DNA of 5,913 nucleotides from Methylomicrobium sp. (GTDB lineage: Bacteria; Pseudomonadota; Gammaproteobacteria; Methylococcales; Methylomonadaceae), in assembly GCA_007135635.1 (NCBI GenBank), contig SLIO01000431.1, positions 1 to 5,913 on the forward strand, written 5' to 3'. A program made the translations under genes and the position numbers. The notes beneath the pieces were generated by a model. That model ran no database searches. It was not told where the DNA came from and was given only the letters and a program-made list of their open reading frames with translations. Shown here in pieces: positions 5,165-5,913 of this stretch. Each line of letters begins with the position of its first letter. Position 1 is the first letter of the stretch.

Positions 5165-5650
5165 TTAATTAGATTGGATTCGCGTTTGATTGACATCGCT
5201 TTTGTCTAGATTTTGCCATAATTCTTTATAACGTAATCGGCTAATCGGATGTTTGCTGTCCGGCGCAATTTCAGCAAGCGGCTCCAGAACGAAAGCGTAT
5301 TGTTCGATTTCTTTACGAGGGATTTGCAATCGGCCATCTTCGATAATTAGATCATCGTATAACAGTAAATCAAGATCTAGTGTTCGCGCGGAAAATTTTT
5401 TACTCTCGCGAATTCGGCCATGTTCCAGTTCGATTTTTTTGAGTATCTTGGCTACGTTTTTGACATCGAGATCGGTGTCGAAACCAATGACAAGATTGTA
5501 AAAATTATCGCCGCTAAAGCCGACCGCCTCAGATTCGTAAGTGCTGGAAATGATCAGTTCGCCGAAATGATTTTTGAGCGCACGTAGGCTTGAAGGAATA
5601 TTGGTTTCCCGGTCGATATTGCTGCCTATGCTGATGTAGCATCGCGCCAT
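5165..5650 (-). CDS. folK: Hydroxymethyl-dihydropterin pyrophosphokinase (HPPK) FolK
   Basis: FolK transfers pyrophosphate from ATP to 6-hydroxymethyl-7,8-dihydropterin, the step after FolB in folate synthesis, in the cytoplasm. The 161-residue protein is of normal length. It begins ARCYISIGSNIDRE, has the YNLVIG strand, and carries the HPPK signature FSARTLDLDLLLYDD (86-100) with R89 and the magnesium ligands D92 and D94, matching E. coli R92, D95 and D97. R79 and R81 match R82 and R84. Two catalytic-loop residues differ: E. coli H115 is R112 and R121 is Y118, in IPRKEIEQYAFVLEPLAEIAP. W89 of E. coli is F86. This suggests a divergent HPPK subclass. The ATG is 3 bp after the folB stop, and a GAGGTG inside the folB end (5662-5667) serves as ribosome binding site, so the two are one operon. 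Confidence 0.93.
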   Translation of the reverse strand: MARCYISIGSNIDRETNIPSSLRALKNHFGELIISSTYESEAVGFSGDNFYNLVIGFDTDLDVKNVAKILKKIELEHGRIRESKKFSARTLDLDLLLYDDLIIEDGRLQIPRKEIEQYAFVLEPLAEIAPDSKHPISRLRYKELWQNLDKSDVNQTRIQSN

Positions 5651-5653
5651 GAT

Positions 5654-5913
5654 TTATTTTTCACCTCGTTCGATGATAATGCCGACATCGCTGGCTCCGC
5701 GAATGGCGCCTTTTTTGTTTAATACGATTTTTACCCATGGTACATGAAATTCGCTTTGTATCAGTTTAGCAATTTCTTCGATTAATTTTTCGACTAGAAA
5801 AAATTCGCTCGCTTCGACAAACGAGATAATGCGTTTGGAAACGGACTTATAGTCGAGGGCATGTTTGATATCATCGGTTTCGGCTGCTTTGCTGATATCG
5901 AAGGCCATTTGTA
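5654..5913 (-). CDS. folB: Dihydroneopterin aldolase FolB (N-terminus outside window)
   Basis: FolB cleaves 7,8-dihydroneopterin to 6-hydroxymethyl-dihydropterin and glycolaldehyde, supplying FolK. The frame is open through the window edge. An ATG at 5908 is internal: MAFDISKAAETDD aligns with MAWDNRKAAKSDD of E. coli FolB, which starts near its residue 33, and a Gln codon precedes it in frame. About 30 residues are therefore missing. Visible family motifs are ALDYKSV, FFLVEKLIEEIAKLI with the conserved Glu (E40 counted from that Met), PWVKIVLNKKGAI with the catalytic-type Lys (K65), and the ending GVIIERG in the form VGIIIERGEK. folK follows after 3 bp on the same strand. Being single-domain and beside folK makes FolB more likely than the paralogue FolX. 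Confidence 0.92.
   Translation of the reverse strand, partial: QMAFDISKAAETDDIKHALDYKSVSKRIISFVEASEFFLVEKLIEEIAKLIQSEFHVPWVKIVLNKKGAIRGASDVGIIIERGEK

Noticed and set aside
5253..5501. An 82-codon + strand frame opposite folK
   Set aside because: The Ser/Arg-rich product is the antisense of a well-supported folK gene.

Overview
The window looks like a chromosomal core region of a gammaproteobacterium of moderate GC content. The order hisF-hisI-hisE-tatA-tatB-tatC, with hisI and hisE as separate genes, matches the arrangement known from Pseudomonas. The enterobacterial fused hisIE is absent. The base composition is far less GC-rich than Pseudomonas, and the folB/folK/pteridine reductase neighbourhood and intergenic repeats fit a methanotroph-like lineage (Methylococcales). 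That lineage assignment is inference; the sequence carries no diagnostic methanotroph gene.

Layout. The + strand at 1-1277 holds the end of a histidine operon: hisF (5' end outside the window), hisI and hisE, each overlapping the next by an ATGA. A 200-bp gap at 1278-1477 is filled by a MITE-like element with outward heptad-repeat arms. The + strand at 1478-2793 holds a complete tatABC operon for the twin-arginine protein translocase. The gap at 2794-2972 holds a nested palindromic element of about 130-165 bp with a perfect central hairpin. On the - strand at 2973-3365 lies a decayed SGNH/GDSL arylesterase-type lipoprotein that has lost its catalytic Ser, its oxyanion Gly and its middle section. 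Divergent from it, only 18 bp away, is a + strand pteridine reductase of the SDR family (3384-4115). It converges on a - strand kinase-fold gene (4180-5013). The - strand at 5165-5913 holds folK and the 3' part of folB, which runs off the window.

How the genes work together. HisF, HisI and HisE act in histidine biosynthesis: HisE and HisI convert PR-ATP to ProFAR, and HisF with HisH closes the imidazole ring. TatA, TatB and TatC form one export complex in the inner membrane. FolB, FolK and the pteridine reductase are a pterin/folate group: FolB makes 6-hydroxymethyl-dihydropterin, FolK pyrophosphorylates it, and the SDR reduces dihydropterins or dihydrofolate. The role of the kinase-fold gene next to them is unknown.

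No dramatic new system (CRISPR, phage defence, toxin-antitoxin, transposase) is visible. The items most worth a second look are the two intergenic repeat elements, with a third related heptad patch at 4125-4142, the multiply disabled but still open arylesterase remnant, the non-canonical catalytic loop of the kinase-like protein, and the substituted HPPK active-site residues. No tRNA, rRNA or known riboswitch was recognised.
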